NCBI GenBank assembly: GCA_963969495.1
Contig: OZ018331.1
Coordinates: 150,040,779-150,104,778 of the forward strand
DNA from: Ceratothoa steindachneri
Lineage: Eukaryota > Arthropoda > Malacostraca > Isopoda > Cymothoidae
DNA: 64,000 nt
Direction of reading: 5' to 3'
Shown: positions 39,013 to 49,069 of the stretch, piece by piece
How the letters are laid out: every line of letters starts with the position of its first letter
How positions within the stretch are numbered: position 1 is the first letter of the stretch
Position numbers and translations under genes: made by a program
Notes under the pieces: model-generated
The model's input: only the letters and a program-made list of their open reading frames with translations
Database searches by the model: none
What the model was told of the DNA's origin: nothing

Positions 39013-39222
39013 CCCACATCCTCACTCACTGACAGAGATCATATGGCACCGTCGTCATTTCTTCCCACTTCTACAACAGCGCTGACATCCTCACTCACTG
39101 CTATAGATCAATTGACCTATACTGACGTTTCTTCTCGCTTCTACAACATCATCTACATTCTCACTGACTGGCATAGATTATATGGCCCCCCGTCGACTTT
39201 TCTTCACACTACTTCTGCACCT
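39013..39222 (+). repeat. Three tandem ~69-bp repeats in the 5' region of LINE copy B
   Basis: Units begin near 39013, 39080 and 39149 and share ACATCCTCACTCACTG, ATAGATCA/GAGATCATAT and TCTTC...CACTTCTACAACA. Lengths are 67-71 bp. Tandem 5' repeats acting as promoter modules are known in some LINEs; that role here is inference. Confidence 0.7.
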
Positions 39223-39639
39223 ACACCACATGAACAGTTGTCCGGTACGCTATCCGACGGATCGTATTTCTCCGAAGCAGCCCCCTATTCGTAATCTTCC
39301 CCGATCGGACTATGTTACCCCGAGCAAAACGTCTTAGGAGGGGGAGGGCGTGGCGATTGCTGCTGTAAGAGTGCCAGCATTGTTTAGGTTCTTCCTTATT
39401 GAGTAATCCAATTGTGTATAAGTAAAATGTAAATCAACCTGGCAACGAATATGGAGTACTTACGCCACTACCCCTACCCACATCCCTGCTATTGCGCCGC
39501 ACTGTGACTATCGAAGGGTCGTCGGGAAGCTCCAGTGGAGGACTTCATTAAGGATGTTTCTCGCCAAGGAGCCACGAGGGTCTACTGATTATAATAGACG
39601 GTCGGAAAAGCATGGATGTCAATCCCTAGACTATCACTA

Positions 39640-39730
39640 TAATTTTCTTGTGTACCAGCCCCAATACATTGCATCGAATGCGAGATAATTGGACACGTCA
39701 CCTCCGCCTGCAGAAAGGTAGTAGCCTGAA
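39640..39730 (+). pseudogene. ORF1 (gag-like) relic with CCHC zinc knuckle
   Basis: The frame reads VPAPIHCIECEIIGHVTSAC, an exact C-x2-C-x4-H-x4-C nucleic-acid-binding knuckle (near 39657-39715). In I- and jockey-group LINEs such knuckles sit at the C-terminal side of the ORF1 protein that packages the element RNA. Flanking frames are broken, and no second intact knuckle was confirmed downstream. Confidence 0.7.
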
Positions 39731-40317
39731 TTGTTGCCTAGAGTTCCCTCCTCTATGTCGAGTATATCTGCACTGTTTATGAAAGAATCAATGATTCTCA
39801 CGCGACTGACCGACCTTTACGTTTGAGTCTTAAGTGATCAGAAGACGCGATAGTAGGTCCTACCAGGCTCGTACGCTAATGCCCTATCCCGATCTGATTC
39901 CTAATAAATCCGCACACTCAGTAACATCCTCTGTCTGAACTGCGGTTTCGTCCGCTCTCCTGCACCTCTAACTCATTTGGGTTGATTTTCCCAAGAGTAT
40001 CGAGACCTACTCGAAACCGGTACCCTCCCTCATATTGCCCGCCCAGGTCAACTTAACCCAACCACAGTCGCCGGGGCAAGCTCTGCACTCTCTCTCCACA
40101 CATGGGGCCATTCTACAGGCTTTCCTGGTCACTCCTATTGCTAAGCTACATGTGCATAGTAGAACCCTCATGTAGCCTCCTCTGAGGGTGCCCCCGTTCA
40201 TGCAGTCATCATACACCTCCATGGACAGCACTACTGTGGCGGCGGTACATGTATCGTCTAGCCCAGCATGATAAATTTACCCATTCCTCTCAGTGAAAGA
40301 ATCAGTGAGGATTCTCT

Positions 40318-40746
40318 TTGAGTCCTCTCTGCTGCCTTCTCACTTTAATTCCTCCAACTACACTTGGCCAGGTCCATCTCCAAATCCATAGCTACAAAGA
40401 TCCGACCACTCGAAGTCTAAAAACAATCTCTTCCCCAAGCCCCACCCTGCAAACTCTACTGCCCATGATCCTCCCTGAAATCATACACTCAACCCCCTTC
40501 CCAAAACTCCTAGTCCCTTTCCTAAACCCCCATTTCACAGAGCCTTGCCTTTTTCAATCTCCCAGGGTGTTCTTAACCCCTCGGGGTGCTTGCAAACTCA
40601 CCCTTCTTAGGCTACTCCTAAGCCAACCTCATCTAAAGTTCCTCTTAAACACCCTATATCCCAGCAAATCCCTCCCTCCAGCGATCTTCTCTCTTTGCTG
40701 TTTCTCTCCCTCCCACCTTGCCCTGATTTCTATAGTCCTCATATGA
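40318..40746 (+). pseudogene. Pro/Leu/Ser-rich open stretch within LINE copy B
   Basis: A 142-codon open stretch lies between the zinc-knuckle relic and the endonuclease relic, so by position it should be the end of ORF1 or the ORF1-ORF2 spacer. It has no recognisable domain and is rich in Pro, Leu and Ser, as expected from the local CT bias. Probably non-coding in its present state. Confidence 0.35.
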
Positions 40747-40986
40747 ATCAATCCCATCCTTTCTCAACGTAAACTTCCACTGTCTTCTCTAATGACACCA
40801 AAAGATAACGCCCTGAGCTTCCTCCTCCCTATTACAATGCCGACAGACCACTCTTGCCGTGATCTAAGACTAGCTAAAGCCTCTGGTTTATCTGATCCTG
40901 TTAGGTGGCCTATTCCTGCTCTCGTGTCAACTCGCTAAATCTTAGATTTCAATTCTGCCACTATCTTTTTTATCCCTCCCTCAGTG

Positions 40987-41880
40987 ATCCAATTGAATAG
41001 CCGTGGTTTAGTGACTATCTGGGAGAGCATTAGATTTCTTGTAACTTTGTATCAACCTACTTACCTCTGTCCCAAGGAACTAATTAGGGGTGGCCTTCGG
41101 GTTCCTAGGATTTGTGGCTACCTTCCTTTCCTCACTTTCACTCGAGGTGATTTTTGATGCGGGAGAGTAGCCATCTTCGTCAGGGCATCATTCTCATGTC
41201 ACCTTTTCCATTTCTACAACGACTGTTTTTACCTAGAACGACACTATGTAGACTGTCTACATCCCTCCTTAGGACGTCATCTTCTGATTATCTGTAGCCT
41301 TATTTTCAAGCATCCTAGGCCTTTTCTTCTTTTAGGAGATTTTAATAGCAGGGACCCAGACTGGAATGACTGTTGTTTGACTATCCTCGCGCCTACTCTT
41401 CTGTCTTTTTCATGACTAGTATGAATGTCAAATCGGCTACCTATCAACTCTTTTTCCTCTGTTCTGATGATATGGTGCTGGACATCTCTTGAGTTGTATC
41501 CTAGGAAAGTTTGCTAGCGACCATTTTCCAGTTTTTCTCTCCCTACTTTACCCTAACCCAACTGTCGCGGGGCAGAAATTCAACTTCCGGAGAGCAGACT
41601 ATGTCCGCATGATTTATGAAACCACAGCCTTCCTACTCACTAATATTCGCATATGTCCACCCTTTTATCCCTCAATTCTCTGGCACAGCCTACCTCAGGT
41701 TGTGTCCTGGTGATTTCCTCAGTGTGGTAAGGCAGTTTGCGCTAAGAAGCGTGCGAGTCGCCGATATTAAGCATCCGTCATCTTCATCATATAACACAGA
41801 TGTACAAGGAAAGAACTGTTCTACAACGTAGTCTCAAATAGGATTACAGCTCCTCCTGTAAGGCGTAAGTCTCGAGAATT
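40987..41880 (+). pseudogene. ORF2 relic: APE-type endonuclease and start of RT linker
   Basis: The region begins IQLNSRGLVTIWESIRFLV (40987), continues to GGLRVPRICGYLPF, an interrupting stop (TGA near 41155), then VAIFVRASFS. The catalytic-loop block LLLGDFNSRDPDWND is near 41332 and SDHFPVFLSLLYP near 41517. GDFN and SDH are standard active-site motifs of LINE endonucleases, which nick target DNA to prime reverse transcription. The following segment (about 41655-41760) resembles the SSG..R..PWW..C..A..KKRA linker. Several frame changes are needed to read through it. Not functional. Confidence 0.82.
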
Positions 41881-42839
41881 TCTATGTCCTCCTCCCCGAA
41901 CAAAGTCTGGTGATTATATCGCATTGTGGCGTGAAAACCCGCTAACTCACGCCCTCGTATCTTTGGGTGACGACCTACTGATCTACCTCTGTGGAAGGTC
42001 CCTTCCCACGCTCGTCAGACAGGTCTAGCTAGTCATCACTGAAACCACTAAATATACGGTTAATTGTGGATTCTCCTCCTTCCCCCACAAGTATTTTCAT
42101 ATTCTCCTTTGCCCCCAGCTGAAAACGAGATTCCTAAAATCAGAAATTATTTATATCTGGGAACCCAATACAGGCGAAGAGTTGACCCCGGTCCCCTCTT
42201 AAGCTTCTAAGTCTTTTGTCCCACAGTAGATAGGACACTGACTAAGGTACGTTACTTCGACTCTAAAATGCATTCGACTCGTTCAAACTAGACTTTGGCT
42301 GTGCGGTAGACAAATCTACATCACTATAGAGCCCCTTCCGCCTTGATTCAATTCTAAGCCAGGGTTGTTGGCTGGTCACATGGGCTTTTCGCTTTTCAAC
42401 ACTAGCCAGCCCAAGTGCAGAATGCAATGTCTTTTGCCTATCGAACAGCCACACATCCTTCTCTGCAAACATTCCTCCGCTTTCACCAGATTCACACATT
42501 ACCAATTTTCTCGTTCGTGTTCATTGCTCCCTCCACGGAAGATCACTGGCACTTACCTCCCAAGGAGAGGTGTCCCACTCTCCCCGACCTATTCTCAATG
42601 CCTACAAACTGATTTCTTTCGTGGTTGATCCTCCCTGGATGATCTTCCAAGAAAAATATCTGTAACAGTCTCTTGAAAGGATACAAGTCCAAAACTGGCT
42701 ATGTTTCTCTTGTCAGAGCTCCTCAGCCATGCGTCCTCCACTCTCAGGGCACAGCCATCTCCACCTATGGCTCCCGTTCACTCCATAGCCCGTCTGCTGC
42801 CGTTGTGGTAGAGGCGATATTACGGAGCTCATTTTTCCT

Positions 42840-43200
42840 TCTGCCTTTCCTCATGGCGCCCATCGTACATGGCAGAGCTGTAAACTACCGGGATCGCCTT
42901 TCATACTATCTGCCTATTCCATAATATCGAATTCGTACTGTTTACTGATTCTTGAAGCGCTATTTCTGCATTGCCACCACTACTCCCATTCCACTTCTTT
43001 GATCCGTGAGATCCAATTACACTTGCTGACGCTTTCGACTTCACACAATAAGCTTGTAACCTTCTACCTGGTGCCCTTCCACTTTTGGGTACTTGGCAAT
43101 GAAGCAGCTAAGCCAGCTGCACGGTTGGCCTACGAGCCAGTAAGACTAGCCTCCTTCCATTACAGATCATCATCTACATGTGAAGGATGCCCTTAATGCA
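42840..43200 (+). pseudogene. ORF2 relic: RNase H domain
   Basis: Near 42870 the frame reads MAELTTGIAFHTICL and then IEFVLFTDSRSAISAL (near 42927-42970). After a frame change come VREIQLHLLTLSTSHNK and then FHFWVLGNEAAKPAARLAYE (near 43080-43140). These match RNase H blocks: the Glu of AEL, the Asp of TDS and the GNEAAD block, where the last acidic residue is Lys here (GNEAAK), one more sign of decay. RNase H places the element with I-type rather than CR1-type LINEs. Confidence 0.85.
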
Positions 43201-43274
43201 CAATGACTAGCTGTCTATCCAATTCATTAAACCCAATTTCACTACTCTGCCTCATTCTTCTACAACCTCAGTCA

Positions 43275-43400
43275 TAATAAAACGTTGGTGCTGGCCCGCC
43301 TAGACTTTGGTCACTCCGGGGTAACTCACGGATGGTTTCCCCCGTGATCTCCATCCTAGCTATACCATCTGCCATACCAGACTTGCCGTGTCCAAGGTGT
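43275..43400 (+). pseudogene. Post-RNase-H tail of LINE copy B
   Basis: The frame near 43283 reads LVLARLDFGHSGVTHGWF, the counterpart of the copy A segment at 35483, followed by LHPSYTICHT after a frame change. It separates the RNase H relic from the 3' untranslated part. Confidence 0.7.
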
Positions 43401-43501
43401 TAGATGGGTGCTGCGTTTACTCCATCCCTCGTTAGCGTTTCTTTCATTTTCTATTTTCCTATCCTAACTCAAAACACCCATATTTAACTCGCCCAATGGC
43501 C

Positions 43502-43744
43502 CCCTTTTTACCTGCGGTGAAGCAGGTCTATGGGTCATGCAAATCTCGTGTTGTGTTCATCTTCTGTCCAGAACGAGTCGCTGGCTCAATACAGCCAGCT
43601 AAAACCAATGCTACCAAAGGTAATTGAGGTCACTGAGTTCAAATAGGATATAAGTTGACTCCTAGGTGGCGCCATCTAGTGGCTAGAGGTGCTAAATCGG
43701 CCATTTCCGCCGCAGATCTACTACATTAGGTCCCTCTAGTCTTC
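43502..43744 (+). repeat. ~230-bp palindrome-bearing module, copy in LINE B
   Basis: This is the reverse complement of 35210-35433, slightly longer because it has an extra segment near 43538-43560 (ATGCAAATCTCGTGTTGTGT). The core around 43665-43685 contains GGCGCC flanked by CTAG on both sides (CCTAGGTGGCGCCATCTAG), forming a near-palindrome. On the minus strand it reads CCACTAGATGGCGCC, which fits the CTCF-type consensus. Confidence 0.8.
43668..43682 (-). promoter_or_regulatory. CTCF-consensus-like site inside the repeated module
   Basis: The minus strand reads CCACTAGATGGCGCC, matching the published animal CTCF core CCASYAGRKGGCRS at all 14 positions. The equivalent in LINE copy A has two or more mismatches (TCACTAGGTAGCGAC). 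One motif is not proof of binding. Confidence 0.3.
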
Positions 43745-43900
43745 CTATATAACCCCCTCTCTTTTCTCTCTGCCACTAGATCTCCTCTCGTGATAGAACC
43801 ACGCATTCATTCTCCTCCCGTTTTCTCGTCACTACTTTTCCTTTTCCTAGAGAATGAAAGGTCTCGCTAAGTATGACGCACATGCGTCAATCGGTAATCA

Positions 43901-45426
43901 AACTCACTTCCAAAGGAACTTTAACCCTTCCACCTCCCTCCTATCTCACCTTTAACTTTTGTTTTTTGAGTCTCGAAAACTTCATAGAATCGCTGTGATA
44001 TGCGTTAATGAGTAGGTGCAAAACTGGTAAAAATAGGCAAGTGCTCTTAGATATGTGAGGAAGAAAGAAAAAGAAGAAAGGGTGACGAGAAATCGAATAC
44101 AGAGACATCCAACGAATACATGGAACAGGCTGAGTCTGGTGTGATAGCGCGACATGATGAATTCAAGGGTTAGCAAGATATGATACAGTTATTGGCGGGT
44201 CACCACCACATCTTTATGTTGCGAACGGTGTAAAGATGAGGGGGGTTGCCGAGGAGGACTTTAATGTGTAGATGTTTTGTGTGAAGCCGTTTTGCATTGT
44301 TCGGTAGGAATGGCGGATTTTTTTCTCTATTGACAAATACATTTAAAAAATCATTTCCGAGCAGAGAAGCTATGGTTACTCCCCTCCCCCCATCCTCCCA
44401 TTTAACTGAGTTTAATATCTCACCAAACCCCTTCATATTTTCGCTAAACTTGAAAACGAGCCGCTTCGAGTGTCAGTTAATTTCTTTTGGGGCCATCGTT
44501 CCTCTACTAGTGTTAGATTTTGCTATTCAAGTGCACTGCCCAAATTTTTGTTTTTGTTTTTGTGTAATCCAGTAAGGATTATTCGTTGAAGAAATTCACG
44601 TTTATTTAACTAAAGATTTCAGATTGCAAAATGTGAGTAGTTTGAAGTTTCTCCTGTGGAGAACTATGATGAAAACCTTAATTTTTCCCATATTGGGGAT
44701 TTTTTAGTTTTCCCGCGTTTCCGAGTTTAGTGTAGTGGGACGAGTGCCTTCGTTGGTTTCCCCGTATTGGGATGGATGAATTTTATAGACCCCGAGGTTG
44801 ATATCATTCACTTAGATTTGCTGCTCTAGAGATTGCCGATCTTGGGTACGAGCATTTCCTCCACCTAACTTTAATTAGTATCTCATTCCTGATCCAATCA
44901 CAAATAGCTTTGCGGCAAGTTCTCTTGCGTTGGGGCTCTGTGGTTTAATTTATCTTAAACCTTTCACTGAACCATACCGAGAGCATCAACCACCTTTTGT
45001 ACGTAAGTTAAATGGATTGGGTTTATGGTTTTTCCCTGAGTGCATACATACTTTGCGGGGTTTGGTATGACTTAGCAAACTGAGAAGGGCAATTCTAGTA
45101 GAGACCTCCCATTATACACCTGCGCCGGGAGCTTAAATTTTGGACCACTATGTAGTGCTTTGCATACTTACAGTACAGTGCGCAAAGCTATAGTCCGTAA
45201 GGTGATAGATACATCTTTTTACATCCCTTTGGTTTGCGATCAGAAGTTCGGATCTTGGTTCTCTAACCTCTCTGATCGTGTGCGAGAACCTAGTTACTTT
45301 TATGCTTGTGGAGTAAATGGGAATTTAGTATGTTTACATTTGGTGAGGTAAGAATTCATTATTGAAGTAAACTACCTAATCAGTGGTTCAACTCTAACTT
45401 CATTAAGGGATGCTTCTTTTTGATTT
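43901..45426. other. Intergenic DNA with no firm gene
   Basis: AT-rich. A minus-strand ORF of 78 codons (44200-44436) reads ILNSVKWEDGGRGVTIASLL and VNREKNPPFLPNNAKRLHTK; it is unusually protein-like for its size, but I recognise no family. It could be a fragment of a LINE ORF1. Nothing else was seen. Confidence 0.4.
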
Positions 45427-45895
45427 GAGGAAGTCTCTTGCTTAGCTTAGGAAAAGGCCTCTTGCTTGAGGGCGCTTGTGTTGTCATTGCCTTTTGAGGA
45501 TGCTTGTTTGTCCATGCTGTTAGGGAACGCTTTTCTTTGTCCTTGCTTTACTTTGAATACGATTGTTTTGTCCTTACTTTAATATGAGGACGCGTGTTTT
45601 TGTCCTTGCTTTTATTCGAGAACGCTTGTGTTTGTCCTAACTTTAAGTTGGGGACGCTTGCGTTTATCCTTGCTTCAATTTGAGGAAGCGAGTGTTTGCC
45701 TTTGCAATAATTCGAAGACTTTAGTATTTATCGTTGCTTTAATTTAAAGACTTACCGGCAAGACATTATGTTTGTCTTTGCTTTAATTTGAAGAGGCGCG
45801 TGCTTGTCGTTGCTTTAATTGGAGGACGTTTGTGTTTTTCATTGTTTTTATTTAGACGCTTGTGTTTGTCGTTGTTTTAATTTGAGAACTTTTTG
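45427..45895. repeat. 32-bp minisatellite, about 14 degenerate copies
   Basis: Units resemble GAGGACGCTTGTGTTTGTCC followed by TTGCTTTAATTT. Anchors such as GAGGACGCTTG fall near 45468, 45496, 45523, 45555, 45586, 45618, 45650, 45682, 45714, 45746, 45790, 45822, 45852 and 45884; spacing is mostly 31-32 bp, with a few shorter steps and one longer one. The copies are quite diverged, so the array is old. Confidence 0.9.
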
Positions 45896-46879
45896 TGAAG
45901 GTACGGGGGTAGTAGAAGGGAAAGATTCATCATCGGTACAGGTCCCTCTCCACCTCCTCCCCCGAGTGGAGGAGAAGGGCGGAGATTGTCACCCGGTCTA
46001 ACCTTCAAAAACTCCCTCTCCCTCTCCAAAGGGTCCAAGTGGTGCCAGATGGCGAAGGGTCTGCAAGAGTCGGTGAGCGTAGATACCAGTAGGATAAGGA
46101 GGGGAAAAGGGGAATTGAAAAGGGGGTTATACTTGAGTTTATGGGTGCACGCTAGAGGGCGCTATTTCTAGGCTACAATTTAGGCGTTATGACGTCAGAC
46201 GGTAGCTTCGGGTGTGGCCAATCACGGCGTTGTATTCTTTTGGTTATTGTTTTAGGGTCTCTATTCTTTATTATTTAGTAAGTGCCTGCACTTCTACTCG
46301 ATTATATTTAATTAGTATTGTAATGAATTTTTCTATACTTCATAATGTTTTGTTGTTGTGTTTTTTTTTTGGAGGGGGGGAGGGGGTCGTGTACCTATTT
46401 CGTTTAAAGATCAAATTTCACAGCTTCTCTTAAAGTTAAAATAAACCATTATTTTCACACACTGGCAACCCTTAAATCGACCTTATTTCAAACATTGGCA
46501 ACCTGGAGCCAAGCAGTTAAAAGAGCACGATTCTTGTGAACTCAGTTTGTTGGACTATAATACGACTGTTGTTAATACCTCGGTCAATTTAATAGATTTT
46601 TTTATAGATCATAGCCTCATTTTAAAAGCGAAGATTTGAAACAGGTATGAAAAAGAAGCGCGGCTCGATTATAATATTGAAAGGTGAAGATGACTTAGCC
46701 TTTGTCGTGAAGTGATTATATATTAGGTAATTTAAGACGACGATAGCGCCGCCGACATTTAGCAATCGCCTAAATGTTAGCCTTTACAATTACCTTTACT
46801 TGTATTAGTTCTTAGCTTCCAGTCCCATTCGTAATTATTTTTGTGTCTCAAAGCGTTCTTTCATGTACTACGTAACGAC
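45896..46879. other. Intergenic DNA with GC-richer patch
   Basis: 45900-46200 is G/C-richer with purine runs and short ORFs (60 codons or so) lacking domains; beyond 46210 it is AT-rich. A G-run (GGAGGGGGGGAGGGGG) sits near 46370. No gene recognised. Confidence 0.45.
46149..46197 (+). promoter_or_regulatory. CTCF-like and CRE-like motifs close together
   Basis: ACGCTAGAGGGCGCTA (46149-46164) resembles the CTCF core with about two mismatches at its 5' side, and TGACGTCA (46190-46197) is a perfect cAMP-response-element palindrome. No adjacent gene supports a promoter here. Confidence 0.2.
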
Positions 46880-47700
46880 GAGCTGCCTTATGCCACGTGC
46901 AAACTGTATGTTTAGACTGTATGTTAGACAATTAGTCAGTATTTGTGATGGCAACTCTGCTGTATAAATTGAATACATCGTGGGACTGAGACAGCCACCC
47001 AGCGGAAGTCCAGCTTCCATTCGAATTCTGGTCCTGAATAACATTAATCATCACATGTGCTTTCATGTAGGCAATGTAATCGCAGATATTTCTATCCAAA
47101 TTGCTGTTAACCTGGAGATTTCAGATCTTATATTGCATTTTTCTGAACCAGAATTTGTTAAATGCTTTCTCTACATCTCTCAGGACCAGATCGGTGTAAC
47201 TTTTCTCTGATTTTGCCTTGGCTATTTTATACGTGGTGCCTCTGTCTATTCTGAATCCGAACTGGTCTTCGATATATTCTTTCAGTCTTAGATTGAGAAT
47301 TATTTTTTTTAGAACTTTGTCTATGAAATTCAATAACGATATAAGCCTGTAATTGTTGAAGTGTCTAGGTGGTTTTCCTGGCTTCGGGCCCAAAATCATT
47401 TTGACTCATTTATAGCCATTCTGGAAGTAACCGGTGTTTAGGCACGCGTTATAAATAATTTTTAATGTTTTTAGGATTACTCAGGTGCTTTGGTGAAATT
47501 AATTCTAGTTATTCCCGCGGGACCTGTCGCTTTTTGTTTAAATGTTTGGATTATGCCTTGCCTCTCTTGGTCTACCGCTGGTACTGAGATTATCTTGGCG
47601 ATGTTTTCACACAAGTAAGCGTGGACTATTTCATCTATCTCTAGATTGAAGTCTGGTTCCTCCTCTGTTAAGACAGAGAGACCGTTTGCCATTCACAGTT
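46880..47700 (-). pseudogene. Reverse-transcriptase relic of the zinc-knuckle LINE
   Basis: Minus-strand frames read KATGPAGITRINFTKAPE (near 47500), then KPGKPPRHFNNYRLISLLNF (near 47330-47390), EDQFGFRIDRGTT, DLVLRDVEKAFNKFWF (near 47140) and finally SWTSAGWL (near 46990). These correspond to RT blocks GPDGI, PISLL, GFR and the first catalytic Asp block (LDVEKAFD, here RDVEKAFN). The usual GLPQGSVLSP block is reduced to AGWLSQS, and the FADD block is absent. Frameshifts and stops interrupt it. Non-functional. Confidence 0.85.
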
Positions 47701-48035
47701 CCTCGGAAAATTTAACCGGTCAAGGCACACATTACCCTCTATTTGTTCAGCTTGTCCATGTTATCTATTATTTAGATCGTTTCCGTCTGGCAACTGTTTC
47801 ATAGCGTGCATATGTTTGTGTAGGGCCGCATGGGAACTCTGGCTATCCGCTTTGCTCGATTCATACTTTCTTAATAAATATAAAATAGTAATATAGTATT
47901 TCTCTCTCTATTTTGCATTGCTTCACTATCTATTACATGGCATGTTATTTCATTAATTCATGCGTGTACCCATTTTCAGGATTTCATAGATCCACCGGGC
48001 GCCCATTTGTGAGGGTTCATCGCTGGGCCTTCCTA

Positions 48036-48293
48036 TCATGCAATTTGAGGGCCACATGCATACTTTCCTTGCAATTTGGGTGCCACAGCCGCCTTGTCAT
48101 GTTGCTTTCCTGAAAGGTTCGCGTTAATGACGGTGTAATTGAACTGTTTCATCGCTTTTCTTTCTGGATTCACTCCATGTTCTGATATTAATATAATATT
48201 TGAATCGGTCTCCCTGAAAATATTTCCTACTGTTGATGTTTTATCGATCCAGCATTTTGTTTTTATTTGCAGTATGTTAAGCTTTCTCCTCAT
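48036..48293 (-). pseudogene. ORF2 N-terminus: endonuclease start of the zinc-knuckle LINE
   Basis: From ATG at 48293, 20 bp past the ORF1 stop, an 85-codon open frame reads LNILQIKTKCWIDKTSTVGN, SNIILISEHGVNPERKAM and NYTVINANLSGKQHDKAAVA. The LxILQxNT start and IIxISEH block (catalytic Glu) are typical of LINE APE endonucleases. The remainder of the domain (GDFN and SDH blocks) is missing, so a deletion lies between here and the RT relic at 47700. Confidence 0.8.
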
Positions 48294-48313
48294 TTCTGCT
48301 TATAATTGTTTTA

Positions 48314-48985
48314 TTAAGTTGAAGTGCTTTGATTTCCCGGAGTTCTGTCGGCTGGATCTCTGGCAGGCATCTCCTTCTCAACCCGTAAATTTGCCGTTTT
48401 TATTCCTAGAAATGTCGAATGACTGAGAATTACGCAGTCTCCAGGATAGATACGTATTCTATCCTTGAATACGTGTTCACCCGGTTTCTCATTTTCTTCT
48501 CCTGTCTTGCTTCTAAATGCCCATTTGCATTTACCTTCTTTGAGTCTTTTGATGTCTTCTTGCTTCTTTCCTCTTGGTAGAGGGAATAACTCATCAATGT
48601 ATACTCTTAGATGATATCTGCTGCTTCCATACGAATCTTTTTTTTTATTTCTTTCGTTTGTTTGTTCAGTGCCACTTGAGTCTTCTTCCGTCATGGTTTC
48701 TTGAGGGCTCATTATTGTTGTTGTTGGTGATGGTGCGACATTTATCTTCAGTATTTCGGATGAAGGGGATTATCAGGGAGACACATCTTCTTCATCTCGT
48801 TCTTCTCCAGCATTGTATTTAATGTGGTTGCGGAGGTTCCTGGCTTCCATATATTCATGACATGCGAATATAGGATGGACGTCAGAAGTTCCGTCGATGT
48901 TCTCTGTGCTACAGTTAGGTGTGATGAGTTTTGGCTCACTTCATTTTTTTCACGGTTGCTTTTACAAGGAGTAACAAGGAGTAAC
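48314..48985 (-). pseudogene. ORF1 C-terminal part of the zinc-knuckle LINE
   Basis: Two abutting minus-strand open stretches: SNREKNEVSQNSSHLTVAQR to LPDNPLHPKY (48987-48748), then, after a frame change, MSPQETMTEEDSSGTEQTNE, YIDELFPLPRGKKQEDIKRL and RIYPGDCVILSHSTFLGIK, to a stop at 48314. It lacks knuckles, which in this LINE type lie upstream (see 53960-54350). It ends just before ORF2, as expected for a two-ORF LINE. Its first codons merge with the CR1 3' terminal repeat, which places the insertion point. Confidence 0.7.
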
Positions 48986-48992
48986 AAGGAAA
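48963..48992 (-). repeat. CR1 3' terminal tandem repeat
   Basis: Three consecutive copies of CCTTGTTACT-type decamers on the minus strand (AGTAACAAGG on plus). CR1 elements end in such short repeats, which can prime on matching target bases. The last copy merges into CCTTGTAAAAGCAAC of the interrupted LINE. Confidence 0.8.
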
Positions 48993-49069
48993 GTAAGTAC
49001 CCTAGGAGACCTTACGGTCCATTCAAAGAGGGTACCTTTGGACTAGCAATTGAGCGGGCACATGGCTGC

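Larger units (their letters stand above)
38860..43900 (+). mobile_element. Decayed I-type LINE, copy B (about 5 kb)
   Basis: In order on the plus strand: a 5' region with three tandem ~69-bp repeats (39013-39222), an ORF1 relic with a CCHC zinc knuckle (near 39650-39715), an APE-type endonuclease (40987 to about 41610), a poorly preserved RT region (41620-42840), RNase H (about 42850-43190), the post-RNase-H LVLARL..GHS motif (near 43283) and a 3' region sharing its end with copy A. This order (gag-like ORF1, then EN-RT-RNaseH) is that of I-type LINEs. Frameshifts and stops are everywhere, so it is an old copy. The left border is approximate, and no poly(A) was found after 43900. Confidence 0.82.
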
